Assembly: GCA_004297005.1 (NCBI GenBank)
Contig: SCVA01000013.1
Coordinates: forward strand, 12,501 to 76,500
DNA: 64,000 nt
Direction of reading: 5' to 3'
From: Nevskiaceae bacterium
Lineage (GTDB): Bacteria; Pseudomonadota; Gammaproteobacteria; Nevskiales; Nevskiaceae
In this document: positions 33,051 through 46,050 of the stretch, in pieces
How the letters are laid out: each line of letters opens with the position of its first letter
How positions within the stretch are numbered: the first letter of the stretch is position 1
The notes under the pieces: generated by a model
What the model was told of the DNA's origin: nothing
Database searches by the model: none
Seen by the model: the letters and a program-made list of their open reading frames with translations, nothing else
Position numbers and translations under genes: made by a program

Positions 33051-33090
33051 GCTGTAGATACAGTCAGCACACCCCATACGGAACAGGCTC

Positions 33091-34338
33091 ATGGCAACCG
33101 CAGCGAACTCCGCCAAGGCAGGCGTCAAGCCGGCCGTAAAGGACTACACCTTTACCTGGGAAGGCACCGACCGTAAGGGCAACAAGCTGAAGGGGCAAAT
33201 GCTCGGCCCGAACGACGGCCATGTGCGCTTCCAGCTGCGCAAGCAGGGCATCAATCCGATCCGGGTCAACAAGAAGTTGGAACTGTTCGGCAGCGGCAAG
33301 AAGCCGATCACCGGCCAGGACATCGCCATCTTCAGCCGCCAGATGGCGACCATGATGAAGGCCGGTGTACCCCTGGTGCAGGCGCTGGAACTGGTCGGCC
33401 GCGGCAACGAGAACAAGTCGATGGCCGAGATGATCATGCAGATCAAGGCCGGCATCGAGGGCGGCCTGTCGCTATCGGAGAGTCTGGCCAAGTTCCCGGT
33501 CCACTTCGACGACTTGTTCGTCAACCTGGTCGAGGCCGGTGAAAAATCGGGCGCGCTGGAGTCGCTGCTCGACAAGATCGCCACCTACAAGGAAAAAACC
33601 GAGCAGATCAAGAAGAAGGTCAAGAAGGCGCTCACCTACCCGGCGGCGGTGGTGGTGGTGGCCTTCGTGGTGACCGGCATCCTGCTGTATTTCGTGATTC
33701 CGCAGTTCGAAGACCTGTTCAAGGGCTTCGGCGCCGATCTGCCGGCGTTCACCCAGATGGTGGTGCAGTTGTCGAAGTTCGTGCAGGCCTACTGGTGGGT
33801 GGTGATCGGCGTGGTCGCCGGCACTGTCTTCGCCTTCAAGCAGGCGCATCTGCGTTCGGAAAATTTCCGGCGCTTCCTAGATCGTGCCTTCCTGAAAGCC
33901 CCGCTGTTCGGCGACATCCTCTACAAGTCGGCGGTGGCCCGTTTCGCCCGCACGCTCTCGACCATGTTCGCCGCCGGCGTGCCGCTGGTCGATGCCATGG
34001 ACTCGGTGGCCAAGGCCGCCGGCAACATCGTCTACACCGAGGGCATCCAGCGCATGAAGGACCAGGTGTCCACCGGCACCCAGCTACAACTGACCATGTC
34101 GCAGTCCAACCTGTTTCCGGCGATGGCGATCCAGATGATCGGCATTGGCGAGGAGTCGGGCTCGCTGGACGCGATGTGCTCCAAGGTCGCCGACTTCTAC
34201 GAGGAGGAGGTCGACAACATGGTCGACAACCTCTCCAGCCTGATGGAACCGATGATCATGGCCTTCCTGGGCGTCATCGTCGGTGGTCTAGTGGTGGCCA
34301 TGTACCTGCCCATCTTCAAACTCGGCCAGGCCATCTAG
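33091..34338 (+). CDS. pilC: type IV pilus inner-membrane platform protein
   Basis: GspF-family; AIFSRQMATMMKAGVPLVQALELVGRG. Confidence 0.95.
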   Translation: MATAANSAKAGVKPAVKDYTFTWEGTDRKGNKLKGQMLGPNDGHVRFQLRKQGINPIRVNKKLELFGSGKKPITGQDIAIFSRQMATMMKAGVPLVQALELVGRGNENKSMAEMIMQIKAGIEGGLSLSESLAKFPVHFDDLFVNLVEAGEKSGALESLLDKIATYKEKTEQIKKKVKKALTYPAAVVVVAFVVTGILLYFVIPQFEDLFKGFGADLPAFTQMVVQLSKFVQAYWWVVIGVVAGTVFAFKQAHLRSENFRRFLDRAFLKAPLFGDILYKSAVARFARTLSTMFAAGVPLVDAMDSVAKAAGNIVYTEGIQRMKDQVSTGTQLQLTMSQSNLFPAMAIQMIGIGEESGSLDAMCSKVADFYEEEVDNMVDNLSSLMEPMIMAFLGVIVGGLVVAMYLPIFKLGQAI

Positions 34339-34353
34339 GAAGGGACGTTCTCC

Positions 34354-35211
34354 ATGCTCGCAGTCCTGGCGGCCGAGCCGCTGCTGTTGATTGGCCTTTG
34401 CGCGGTGCTCGGCCTGCTGGTCGGCAGCTTCCTCAACGTGGTGATCTACCGCCTGCCGGTGATGATGGAGCGTCGCTGGCAGCGTGAGAGCCGAGAGATC
34501 CTCGGCCTGGAGCCTGGAACGGAGCTGCCCCCACTGGGTTTGGCCCGGCCAGGCTCCCGCTGCGGTGCCTGCGGCGCGCCGATCCGCGCCTGGCAGAACA
34601 TCCCGGTGCTGTCCTGGCTGTTGCTGCGAGGCAAGGCCGCCTGCTGCGGCGCGCCAATCGCCCTGCGTTACCCGCTGGTGGAACTGCTCACCGGCCTGCT
34701 CAGCGGCATCTGCGCCTGGCATTTCGGTTACGGCGCCGCGCTGCCGGGCGCGCTACTGCTGAGCTGGGCGCTGATCACCCTCGCCTTCATCGACCTCGAC
34801 ACCCAACTGCTGCCGGACGACCTCACCCTGCCGCTGCTCTGGCTGGGCCTTCTGCTGGTCCTGGTCGGCGCGCCGGTCACCGGCATCGACCTGCCATCGG
34901 CGGTGATCGGCGCGATGGCCGGCTATATGGTGCTCTGGCTGGTGTTCTGGGCATTCAAGCTGGTCACCGGCAAGGAGGGCCTGGGCTACGGCGACTTCAA
35001 GCTGCTGGCCGCGCTGGGCGCCTGGCTGGGCTGGCAGGCGCTGCCGCAGATCATCCTGTTGTCCTCCCTGGTGGGCGCGGTCAGCGGAATCGCCATGATC
35101 GCCATCAAGCGCCAGCAGCGCGGTGCACCCATGCCCTTTGGCCCCTTCCTCGCCGCCGCCGGCTGGCTGGCGCTGGTCGGCGTTGACGTGCTGAGCCTAT
35201 TCGCGCCATGA
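34354..35211 (+). CDS. pilD: prepilin peptidase/N-methyltransferase
   Basis: SRCGACGAPIRAWQNIPVLSWL, GYGDFKLLAALGAWLG. Confidence 0.95.
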   Translation: MLAVLAAEPLLLIGLCAVLGLLVGSFLNVVIYRLPVMMERRWQRESREILGLEPGTELPPLGLARPGSRCGACGAPIRAWQNIPVLSWLLLRGKAACCGAPIALRYPLVELLTGLLSGICAWHFGYGAALPGALLLSWALITLAFIDLDTQLLPDDLTLPLLWLGLLLVLVGAPVTGIDLPSAVIGAMAGYMVLWLVFWAFKLVTGKEGLGYGDFKLLAALGAWLGWQALPQIILLSSLVGAVSGIAMIAIKRQQRGAPMPFGPFLAAAGWLALVGVDVLSLFAP

Positions 35212-35804
35212 GTCTGGCCATCGGCCTGACCGGCGGGGTAGCCAGCGGCAAGAGTTACGTACAGGCTCTGTTCGCGGCACTCGGCGTACCGATCATCGAG
35301 GCCGACGATGTCGGCCGCGCGGTGGTGCAGCCGGGGGAACCTGCACTGGCGGAGATCGCCGCCCGTTTCGGCGCCGACATGCTGCTGAGCGATGGCAACC
35401 TGAACCGGTCTCGCATGCGTGAAAAGGTATTTCTGGACGCCGCCGCACTGCGCCAGCTCGAGGCGATCACCCATCCTCACATCCGCGCCCGCCTGCGTGC
35501 CTGGCGCGACGCCCAGACCGCACCCTATTGCCTGCTCTCGGCCGCCATTCTTCTGGAGAGTGGCATGTCCGCTCTGGTCTCGCGGGTGCTGGTGGTGGAC
35601 GCACCCGAGCAGGACCAACTGAGCCGGCTGATACGCCGCGACGGCATTGCCGAGCCTCTGGCGCAGGCCATGCTGGCCCGACAGTGGACCCGCGCCGAAC
35701 GCCTCGCCCGCGCCGACGACGTGATCGACAACCCGGAACCGGCCGGCGATCTCAAGCCGGCCGTGCTGGCGCTGCACCGGCGCTATCTGGATCTGGCGCG
35801 GTGA
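35208..35804 (+). CDS. coaE: dephospho-CoA kinase
   Basis: IGLTGGVASGKS P-loop; EADDVGRAVVQPG. Confidence 0.95.
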   Translation: MSLAIGLTGGVASGKSYVQALFAALGVPIIEADDVGRAVVQPGEPALAEIAARFGADMLLSDGNLNRSRMREKVFLDAAALRQLEAITHPHIRARLRAWRDAQTAPYCLLSAAILLESGMSALVSRVLVVDAPEQDQLSRLIRRDGIAEPLAQAMLARQWTRAERLARADDVIDNPEPAGDLKPAVLALHRRYLDLAR

Positions 35805-35897
35805 GCGCCGGAAAACTATCCGCGGCCAAGGCCGAAAAGCGGTTGGCGCGAGGACGCGCATCGTCCAGAATGCGAACTGGTTCTCAGTAGCCGCCGC

Positions 35898-36677
35898 GTG
35901 TCCGAGTTCACCGACGCCATCGTTTTCGAACAGCCCCTGAGCGAGCGGGTAAGGACATTGCTGCGCCTGGAATTCCTGTTCCAGCAGCGTCGCCACCATA
36001 CCTTGGACTCCTCGCCCTGGAGTCTGCGTGCCAGTCTGCAGGCCTTGCTCGACATCATCGCGCTGACCGCTCGCTCCGACCTGAAGAGCGAAGTCATCAA
36101 GGAGATTCAGGAGCAACAGATCGCACTCAACCGCCTGCCCGGGGTGCTGGTCGGCCTGGAGGCCGCCAGTGCCCAGCAGCAGTTGCACGACGCCCTGCGC
36201 GGGGTGCAGCGGCTGTCCACGCATTTCGCCGGCTCGGTACTGCGCAGCCACGAGTTTCTCGACGCGGTCGCCAAGCGCAGCGCCATTCCCGGCGGCGCGG
36301 CGCCCTTCGATCTGCCGGCGGTACACCGCTGGCTGGCGGAGCCGCCGCTGCGCGTCCGTGACGACCTCGGCCGCTGGTTCGCGCACTTCGCGCCGTACGA
36401 GACCGCCATCGAGGTCTGCCTCAAGGTGCTGCGTCACTCCGGACGCACCCAGAATCTCACCGCCCAGGGCGGCGTGCATCTGCACATGCCACAGAGCGCC
36501 CACCAGCTCCTGCGAGTCTCGGTGGTCGCCGACGGCGCGCTATATCCGGAAATCAGCGCTGGCCGCCACCGCTACAGCCTGCGCTTCATGCAGCAGCGCG
36601 ACGTCGATACCCGCGCTCAGCAGGCCAGCCGCGACGTACCCTTTCGCCTGCAGTGCTGCTCGCTGCTGATCCCATGA
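35898..36677 (+). CDS. zapD: cell division protein ZapD (DUF1342)
   Basis: [19 protein letters not shown]...; coaE-zapD-yacG context; GTG start. Confidence 0.92.
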   Translation: MSEFTDAIVFEQPLSERVRTLLRLEFLFQQRRHHTLDSSPWSLRASLQALLDIIALTARSDLKSEVIKEIQEQQIALNRLPGVLVGLEAASAQQQLHDALRGVQRLSTHFAGSVLRSHEFLDAVAKRSAIPGGAAPFDLPAVHRWLAEPPLRVRDDLGRWFAHFAPYETAIEVCLKVLRHSGRTQNLTAQGGVHLHMPQSAHQLLRVSVVADGALYPEISAGRHRYSLRFMQQRDVDTRAQQASRDVPFRLQCCSLLIP

Positions 36678-36868
36678 ATCCGCCCCGCATCGGCGCCTGC
36701 CCGACCTGCCGCAAATCCTCCTCGTTGGAACCCAGCAATCCCTGGCGACCGTTCTGCAGCGAGCGCTGCAAGCTGATCGACCTCGGCGCCTGGGCCAGCG
36801 GCCGCTATTCGATCCCGGCGGTGGAAAACGATGAGGACGAACCGCGTCCGCCTCAGGACGACCAGTAG
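36674..36868 (+). CDS. yacG: DNA gyrase inhibitor YacG
   Basis: [40 protein letters not shown] zinc finger. Confidence 0.94.
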   Translation: MNPPRIGACPTCRKSSSLEPSNPWRPFCSERCKLIDLGAWASGRYSIPAVENDEDEPRPPQDDQ

Positions 36869-37800
36869 GCGCTGATTCCGGCAACCCCCTGGGCGTAATG
36901 CGCCTGTGCCTGTTCAAGCTCGGCCGGCCCCAGGCCGCCTAGCGCATAGACCGGGATCGGCACCAGCCCACGACGCTCGGCGAATCCGCTCCAGCCCAGC
37001 GCCGGGGCTCCAGGGTGACTGGCGGTGGCTTGCACCGACCCAAGGACCGCGGCATCAAAGCCCAGCGCCGCCGCGCGCTCCAGCTCGGCGGCGGCGTGCA
37101 CCGAGGCGACGCACAGTTCCAGACCCGGCGGCCTGGCTTGCAGCTGCATCAGCGCACGGCTGTCGGCATGCCAGCCGGCAGCACCCAGCGCCACCGCCAT
37201 GGCGGGATCGCGGTCCAGCAACAACTGCAAGCCGGAGCTGCGGGTGGCGGCGATCCACTCGGCGGCGTGACGGGCATAGTCACCATCGCTCAAACCCGGC
37301 CAGCGCAGACGCAGCAGCGCGCCGGCCGGCAGCCGCGCCAGCCGCGGCAGCAGCTGGCGCGGTTCGGTCGTCGGCGGCGTGAAGACGTAGTGCGGCGCCA
37401 GGCGCAACGCGCTGGCGATCGGCGCCACCGTCGGTAGCGCCGGCTCCTGCGCCGCCAGGTGCGCCGGCGGCAACCAGGCAAAGGCTTGCCGCTCGCGCGA
37501 CTGCGGCTGCCCTTCGAACGCGGTGACCAGCCAGGTATCGAGCACTACCCGGCGATTGCTGTAGTCGTGGGCGAAGCGGATCAGCGGCCGCGCCGCGCGC
37601 AGCTCCACGCCCAGTTCCTCGTGCAACTCGCGCTTGAGCGCCTGCAAGGGGGTTTCCCCGTCCTCGATCTTGCCGCCCGGGAATTCCCACCAGCCGGCGG
37701 CGATCTTGCCTTCCGGCCGCTGCGCCATCAGCACCTGGCCATCCGGGCGGCAGAGCACCCCGCAGGCGACATGGATAGTAGGCCGGATAAGATCAGACAC
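36853..37800 (-). CDS. Nudix hydrolase fused to ThiE-like (thiamine phosphate synthase-like) domain; GTG start
   Basis: [31 protein letters not shown] Nudix box; C-terminal [25 protein letters not shown]...YALGGL. Confidence 0.88.
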   Translation of the reverse strand: MSDLIRPTIHVACGVLCRPDGQVLMAQRPEGKIAAGWWEFPGGKIEDGETPLQALKRELHEELGVELRAARPLIRFAHDYSNRRVVLDTWLVTAFEGQPQSRERQAFAWLPPAHLAAQEPALPTVAPIASALRLAPHYVFTPPTTEPRQLLPRLARLPAGALLRLRWPGLSDGDYARHAAEWIAATRSSGLQLLLDRDPAMAVALGAAGWHADSRALMQLQARPPGLELCVASVHAAAELERAAALGFDAAVLGSVQATASHPGAPALGWSGFAERRGLVPIPVYALGGLGPAELEQAQAHYAQGVAGISAYWSS

Positions 37801-37828
37801 GGGAGCTTCAGTCGCCGTTGTGAGTGAA

Positions 37829-37961
37829 GGCAGGCGAGGTGAATAGCAGCGCAGCAACCGCAGCGTCGCAGCGCCGCGTGAGGGCGTTTGGCTTACGAGG
37901 GAGTGACATTAAGTCACTCCCCAGCCCGGCCAAACGCAGCAGCGCCTGAACCTCGCCTGCC
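37829..37961. repeat. nested three-arm inverted-repeat element (MITE/REP-like)
   Basis: Arms GGCAGGCGAGGT/ACCTCGCCTGCC, GCGTTTGGC/GCCAAACGC and GGGAGTGAC-ATTAA-GTCACTCCC are nested in order. Confidence 0.7.
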
Positions 37962-37983
37962 GAGCGCAGCAGGCGAATGAGGC

Positions 37984-39201
37984 TCACGTACGGTACTCGG
38001 CGTTGATCTTCACATAGTCGTAGCTGAAGTCGCAGGTCCAGACCGTCGCACTGGCCTCGCCGCGCGCGAGACCAACGCGGATCAGGAACTCGTTCTGCGC
38101 CACCACCGCCGCGCCCTTGGCCTCGGCGTAATCGGGATGCGGTTGGCCGCCGACGATCACCGGCACCGCGTCGAGCGAAATATCGACGCGGCTGACATCC
38201 AGCCCTTCGACGCCCGCCTTGCCGATCGCCATGGCGATGCGCCCCCAGTTGGCGTCACTGGCGAACAGCGCGGTCTTCACCAGCGGCGAATGTGCGATCG
38301 ACAGCGCGACAGCGCGCGCCTCGGCACGGTTGCGGGCGCCGCCCACTTCGATGCTCACGAACTTGGTGGCGCCCTCGCCGTCGCGGACGATGGCATGCGC
38401 CAGTTCCAGGCAGACCGCCTCGACGGCGGCGGCGATCAGCGGATAGTCGGGATGGCCGGCATCCACTTCCGCGCTACCCACCTGGGCAGTGGCGAACAGT
38501 ACGCAGGCGTCGTTGGTGGAGGTATCGCCATCGACGGTCACGCAGTTGAAGCTGCGGTCGGCGACCTCGGCGATCAGCGCCTGGGTCGCGGCCGGGGTGA
38601 GGCGCGCGTCGGTGCCGATGTAGGCCAGCATGGTCGCCATGTTCGGGTGGATCATGCCCACGCCCTTGGCGATGCCGGTGACGGTCACCTCGCCCTGGCT
38701 GGTGGCGACGCGGCGGCTGGCGCCCTTGCCGACGGTGTCGGTGGTCATGATCGCCCGCATCGCGTCCAGCCAGCCGGCCTCGCGCATGTCGGCGACGGCG
38801 GCCGGCGCGGCGGCGACCATGCGCGCCACCGGCAGCTGCTGGCCAATGACCCCGGTGGAGAACGGCAGCACCTCCTCGGCGCTCAGGCCCAGTGCAGCGG
38901 CGACCGCCGCAGTGGTTTCGCGCGCCGACTGCAGGCCCTGCTCACCGGTCGCGGCATTGGCGTTGCCGCTGTTGACCAGCAGGGCGCGGATCGCGCCGGC
39001 GCCGAGGCGCTGGCGGCAGACCTGCACCGGGGCGGCGGCAAAGGCGTTCTGGGTGAACACGCCGCCGACGCGGCTACCCTCGGCCAGCGCAATCACCAGC
39101 AGATCCTTGCGCCCCGGCTTCTTGATCGCCGCCTCGGCCACCCCCAGGCGGACGCCGACAACCGGCAGCAGTTCGATGGGTTCGCGGTAGTTGACGGGCA
39201 T
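37984..39201 (-). CDS. argJ: bifunctional ornithine acetyltransferase / N-acetylglutamate synthase
   Basis: VATSQGEVTVTGIAKGVGMIHPNMATMLAYIGTDA. Confidence 0.97.
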   Translation of the reverse strand: MPVNYREPIELLPVVGVRLGVAEAAIKKPGRKDLLVIALAEGSRVGGVFTQNAFAAAPVQVCRQRLGAGAIRALLVNSGNANAATGEQGLQSARETTAAVAAALGLSAEEVLPFSTGVIGQQLPVARMVAAAPAAVADMREAGWLDAMRAIMTTDTVGKGASRRVATSQGEVTVTGIAKGVGMIHPNMATMLAYIGTDARLTPAATQALIAEVADRSFNCVTVDGDTSTNDACVLFATAQVGSAEVDAGHPDYPLIAAAVEAVCLELAHAIVRDGEGATKFVSIEVGGARNRAEARAVALSIAHSPLVKTALFASDANWGRIAMAIGKAGVEGLDVSRVDISLDAVPVIVGGQPHPDYAEAKGAAVVAQNEFLIRVGLARGEASATVWTCDFSYDYVKINAEYRT

Positions 39202-39278
39202 GGGTGCGAAAGCGAAAGGAAGAAGGGGGCAGCAAAACCGAAGCCTTCTCGGGCCGAGTCGCCTCGGCCCTCAGGCGC

Positions 39279-42038
<2,760 letters not shown>

Positions 42039-42058
42039 GGCCTGTGGGCTCTGATGCG

Positions 42059-42084
42059 AAAACGCCGCCCGATGGGTGGCGGCG
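42059..42084 (-). terminator. hairpin plus T4 between M23 gene and secA (terminator or attenuator)
   Basis: Minus strand CGCCGCC-ACCCATCG-GGCGGCG-TTTT. Confidence 0.5.
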
Positions 42085-42180
42085 CATCGTGTCAAAAATG
42101 GGTGTCCATTATGACTGATGGGGCGGCTGCGGCCCTATTTCAAGGACCGCGGCAAGGCAGTGGACCGTACCGCGCCGGCC

Positions 42181-43110
42181 TCAGCGTGCCGCCTGGATGT
42201 ACTGCTGGGGATTGACCACCGAGCCGTTTAGCAGCACCTCGAAATGCACGTGCGGACCGGTAGAGCGGCCAGAGCTGCCCATCAGTGCCAGACGCTGGCC
42301 CTTGCGCACGGTTTCGCCCGGCTTCACCAGCACGCGCTGATTGTGACCGTAGCGGGTGACGTAGCCGTTGCCATGATTGACCTCGACTAGGGTGCCGTAA
42401 CCGGCGCGCTCATCAGCGTAGCTGACGATGCCCGCCGCCACCGCCAGCACCGGCGAACCTTCGCGGCCCGCGAAATCGACGCCCTCGTGATAGGCGGCGC
42501 GGCCGCTGAAGGGATCGGTACGGTAGCCAAACAGCGAGCTGATAAAGCCGGAAGCCACCGGCCAGCCGGAGGGCCGCACTTCCTGCTGCAGACGGCTGGC
42601 GAGCAGAAGATCCTCCAGCACCCGCAACTGGCGTTCGCGGTCGCTGAGCTTGGCTTCGAAGCGGTCCAGGGCCTGGAGCAGGGGGTCGCCGGCGGTGGCG
42701 CTCTCGATCACTTCGGTTTCGGGGCCGCCGACGGCTGGCGGCTGGCTGAAATTGAACTCGTCCGCATCGAGGTCGGCAACTTTCACCATCCGTTCGCCGG
42801 CGGCGTCCAGACGCATCATCTGGGCGTTGAGCTGGGCGATGCGGCGTGCCAGGGCACGGGTGTTTTCCTCGGCGGCGTTGCGCGCGGCGGCAAGTTCGGT
42901 GCGCTGAGTCTGAATCTCATGACTCCAGCTCTTGGCCAGCGAGGTCGGCATCAGGCCGGTGTGGCCATTGGCCAGGTACCCGGCACCAAAACCCAGACCC
43001 AACAAAGCCAGGACCACCGCCAGCGCCGGCAGCCAGGAAAACACCTGGGTCAAACCCAGGCGGATCCGCCAAGTCCGGCCCCGTTTGTGACTGACTAGTA
43101 TGATGTCCAT
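42181..43110 (-). CDS. M23 family metallopeptidase
   Basis: YHEGVDFAGREGSPVLAVAAGIV...STGPHVHFEVLLNG. Confidence 0.93.
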   Translation of the reverse strand: MDIILVSHKRGRTWRIRLGLTQVFSWLPALAVVLALLGLGFGAGYLANGHTGLMPTSLAKSWSHEIQTQRTELAAARNAAEENTRALARRIAQLNAQMMRLDAAGERMVKVADLDADEFNFSQPPAVGGPETEVIESATAGDPLLQALDRFEAKLSDRERQLRVLEDLLLASRLQQEVRPSGWPVASGFISSLFGYRTDPFSGRAAYHEGVDFAGREGSPVLAVAAGIVSYADERAGYGTLVEVNHGNGYVTRYGHNQRVLVKPGETVRKGQRLALMGSSGRSTGPHVHFEVLLNGSVVNPQQYIQAAR

Positions 43111-43137
43111 CGACTACCGCAATCCTCGAAAACCTTC

Positions 43138-43464
43138 GTGAGCGCCGAGCGCCTAGACGCCCATCTACATCGTTCCGCCGTGCTGCAGCGGGGCTTGCTG
43201 GCCCGCGCCGCCCGGCTGGCGGACCTGGATCGCGCCTTCCGACAATGGCTGTCTCCGCTGGGCCCTTGGGCCCGGCACGTCCGTCTGGCCAACCTGGAGG
43301 GCGAGCGGGTGGCCTTGCTGGTCACATCCGCGGCTGCCCTGACACCTTTGCGCTACCGTCAGGCCGAACTGCTGGCTTGGTTTAGTGAACGCACCGGCTC
43401 CTCTTGCACCCGGCTGAACATCACCGTCCGATCATCAGCGATGCCCGGACGGGTCGGAGTGTAA
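43138..43464 (+). CDS. DUF721/DciA-like helicase-loader family protein
   Basis: 108 aa, GPWARHVRLANLEGERVALLVTSAAALTPLRYRQAELLAWF; context with secA/lpxC. Confidence 0.75.
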   Translation: MSAERLDAHLHRSAVLQRGLLARAARLADLDRAFRQWLSPLGPWARHVRLANLEGERVALLVTSAAALTPLRYRQAELLAWFSERTGSSCTRLNITVRSSAMPGRVGV

Positions 43465-43560
43465 AAGCAAATTTCAGGCCGTGGCAAGAAAATGACCGCT
43501 CGTCGGGCCGATAAATCAAGACTAATCGGTCACATTCCGGCAACCGGAGCCCTGCAAGTT

Positions 43561-44475
43561 TCAGGCCGCGAGGGCACGCATCGATGCAACGGCGGGCGCG
43601 GCGGTCGCCGCGTCTTCAAAGCTGACGAATTCCCAGGCCTCTTGGTCATTGAGCAGGGCGCAGGCCAACTGATTGTTTAGCGCATGGCCTGACTTGTAGG
43701 CGCTGTAGGCGCCCAGCAGCGGGTGCCCGGCGAGGTAGAGATCGCCCACGGCGTCTAGAATCTTGTGGCGCACGAACTCGTCGTCGTAGCGCAGGCCGTC
43801 GGGATTGACCACCCGGTAGTCGTCGAGCGCCACCGCATTGTCCAACGAAGCGCCCAGAGCCAGGTTGCGGGAGCGCATCAGCTCGAACTCGCGCATGAAG
43901 CCGAAGGTGCGCGCGCGCGAGACTTCCTTGATGTAGCTGGCGGTGGTGAATTCCAGCGTCGCGGTCTGCGCCGAGGTCTTGAACGCCGGATGCTTGAACT
44001 CGATGCCGAACGACAGGCGGAAGCCCTCGTAGGGCTCCAGGCGCGCGTACTTGTCACCCTCACCGACCTGCACCGGTTGCAGGATGCGGATGAATTTACG
44101 GGCGGCGTTCTGCTCCACCACGCCGGCCGATTGCAGCAGGTACATGAACGGCGCTGCGGAGCCGTCCATGATCGGGATTTCCGGGCTGGAGAGTTCCACC
44201 AGCACGTTGTCGATGCCCATGCCGGCCAAGGCCGACATGATGTGCTCGACGGTCGCCACCTTCACGCCATCGCGCACCAGGGTGCTGCACAGCGTGGTCT
44301 CGCCGATCAGCAGGGCGCTGGCGGGGATGTCCACCGCCGGCGAGAGATCGACACGCCGGAAGACGATGCCGTGATTGACCGGCGCCGGCAGGATCGAGAT
44401 GTAGACCTTGCGTCCGCCGTGCAGGCCGATGCCGCTGGCACGTATCGGGGACTTGAGGCTGCGTTGACGGATCAT
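43561..44475 (-). CDS. lpxC: UDP-3-O-acyl-N-acetylglucosamine deacetylase
   Basis: [24 protein letters not shown]...[16 protein letters not shown]. Confidence 0.97.
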   Translation of the reverse strand: MIRQRSLKSPIRASGIGLHGGRKVYISILPAPVNHGIVFRRVDLSPAVDIPASALLIGETTLCSTLVRDGVKVATVEHIMSALAGMGIDNVLVELSSPEIPIMDGSAAPFMYLLQSAGVVEQNAARKFIRILQPVQVGEGDKYARLEPYEGFRLSFGIEFKHPAFKTSAQTATLEFTTASYIKEVSRARTFGFMREFELMRSRNLALGASLDNAVALDDYRVVNPDGLRYDDEFVRHKILDAVGDLYLAGHPLLGAYSAYKSGHALNNQLACALLNDQEAWEFVSFEDAATAAPAVASMRALAA

Positions 44476-44709
44476 AGGAGCTAGGTGCGAACGGCGTGCA
44501 TTCATTCAAGAGTCGCGCGCCGTACGCAATCTGAATCGCGAGGATAGGAGCAGTTTATCACGCTGCTCCCAACGCTCCGCCGCTCCACGAGACTGGTGCG
44601 GCACAGGTCCGGGGCGAAGGCCGGCCACAGTCGGCGTCCAGGGCAAGACGCCGACGAAGCAACCTCGGGCGGGGGCTGCCTGCCACCCCGCCACGGACCC
44701 GCCACCGAC

Positions 44710-45969
44710 TCAGTCCGCCTGCGCGCGCAGGAAGGCCGGAATATCGATCACGTCGTCGGACAGCTCCTGCAGCCAGTGCGCGCCGCTGGCGGCGCCCGCC
44801 GCGGCAGCGGCCGGACGGTTGTAGCTGCCCATCTCCGGCATCGGTCGCAGACCCGGCACCCGCGGCGGCAGATTCATCTGCGGCGACGCGTGGTGATTGG
44901 TCGGCGCGCCGTAGGAGCTGGCGGCGTAGGACGGCGTCGCCATCCGGCGCGGCTCGAAGCGCGCGACATGCGGCGGCAGCTCTTCCCGCTTGCTGCTGTT
45001 CAGGCCGGTGGCCACCACCGTCACCCGCAGCTCGCCGTTCAGGCTCGGGTCGATGGAGGTGCCGCACTTGATGTCGGCCTCCTCGCTCGCCACATCGCCG
45101 ACGTGCTGCATGATGTAGTCGTGCTCGTCCAGGGTCAGCGACTCGTCGCAGGTGATGTTGACCAGGATGCCGCGGGCGCCGCGGATCTCGATGTCGTCGA
45201 GCAGCGGGCTGGACAGCGCCGCTTCCACCGCCTTCTTGGCGCGGTCTTCACCGGTGGCCTTGCCGATACCCATCATCGCCATGCCGCGCGCGCCCATGAC
45301 CGTGCGCACGTCGGCGAAGTCGAGGTTGATCTCGCCCGGCCGGGTGATGAGGTCGCTGATGCCCAGCACCGCGTTCTGCAGCACATCGTTGGCGGCCTTG
45401 AAGGCGTTCATCAGGCTCACCGAGCCACCGAGCACGAGCTTGAGCTTTTCGTTGGGAATCACGATCAGCGAGTCGACGTGCTGCTGCAGCTGGGTGATGC
45501 CGTGCATGGCCTGCGCCATGCGCTTCTTGCCTTCGCTGGGGAAGGGCTTGGTCACCACCGCAACGGTGAGGATCTTCAGCTCCTTCGCCACCTCGGCGAT
45601 CACCGGTGCCGCGCCGGTGCCGGTGCCGCCACCCATGCCGCTGGTGATGAACAGCAGATCGGTGCCTTCCAGCATTTCGGCGATGCGCTCGCGGTCCTCT
45701 TCCGCCGCCTGGCGGCCGATTTCCGGATTGCTGCCGGCGCCGAGGCCGCGCGTGATCTCCATGCCCAGCTGCAGCTGGTTGTTGGGGACGCACTTCTCCA
45801 GATGGTCGCGATCAGTATTGGCGCAGATGAACTCCACGCCGTTGATCCCGCTCTGGGACATCTGGTTGACGGTATTGCAGCCGCCACCGCCGACGCCCAT
45901 GACGCGAATCACTGCCGTGGTTCGCAGCCCATCCACCAGTTCAAACGTTTCCTGCATTGCCCCTGCCAT
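44710..45969 (-). CDS. ftsZ: cell division protein FtsZ
   Basis: GVGGGGCNTVNQM, GMGGGTGTGAAPVIAEVAKE, C-terminal DVIDIPAFLRAQ. Confidence 0.98.
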   Translation of the reverse strand: MAGAMQETFELVDGLRTTAVIRVMGVGGGGCNTVNQMSQSGINGVEFICANTDRDHLEKCVPNNQLQLGMEITRGLGAGSNPEIGRQAAEEDRERIAEMLEGTDLLFITSGMGGGTGTGAAPVIAEVAKELKILTVAVVTKPFPSEGKKRMAQAMHGITQLQQHVDSLIVIPNEKLKLVLGGSVSLMNAFKAANDVLQNAVLGISDLITRPGEINLDFADVRTVMGARGMAMMGIGKATGEDRAKKAVEAALSSPLLDDIEIRGARGILVNITCDESLTLDEHDYIMQHVGDVASEEADIKCGTSIDPSLNGELRVTVVATGLNSSKREELPPHVARFEPRRMATPSYAASSYGAPTNHHASPQMNLPPRVPGLRPMPEMGSYNRPAAAAAGAASGAHWLQELSDDVIDIPAFLRAQAD

Positions 45970-46050
45970 GACGACCTCCTCGTATTGCCCTACTGCTGTT
46001 CATGACGGCTTCGTGCCGTCGCCCTGAAACCAAACCCACAAACCAAAAAC

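Noticed and set aside
43534-43550. TCCGG-CAA-CCGGA hairpin between dciA-like and lpxC as terminator
   Set aside because: Short stem and no T tract.
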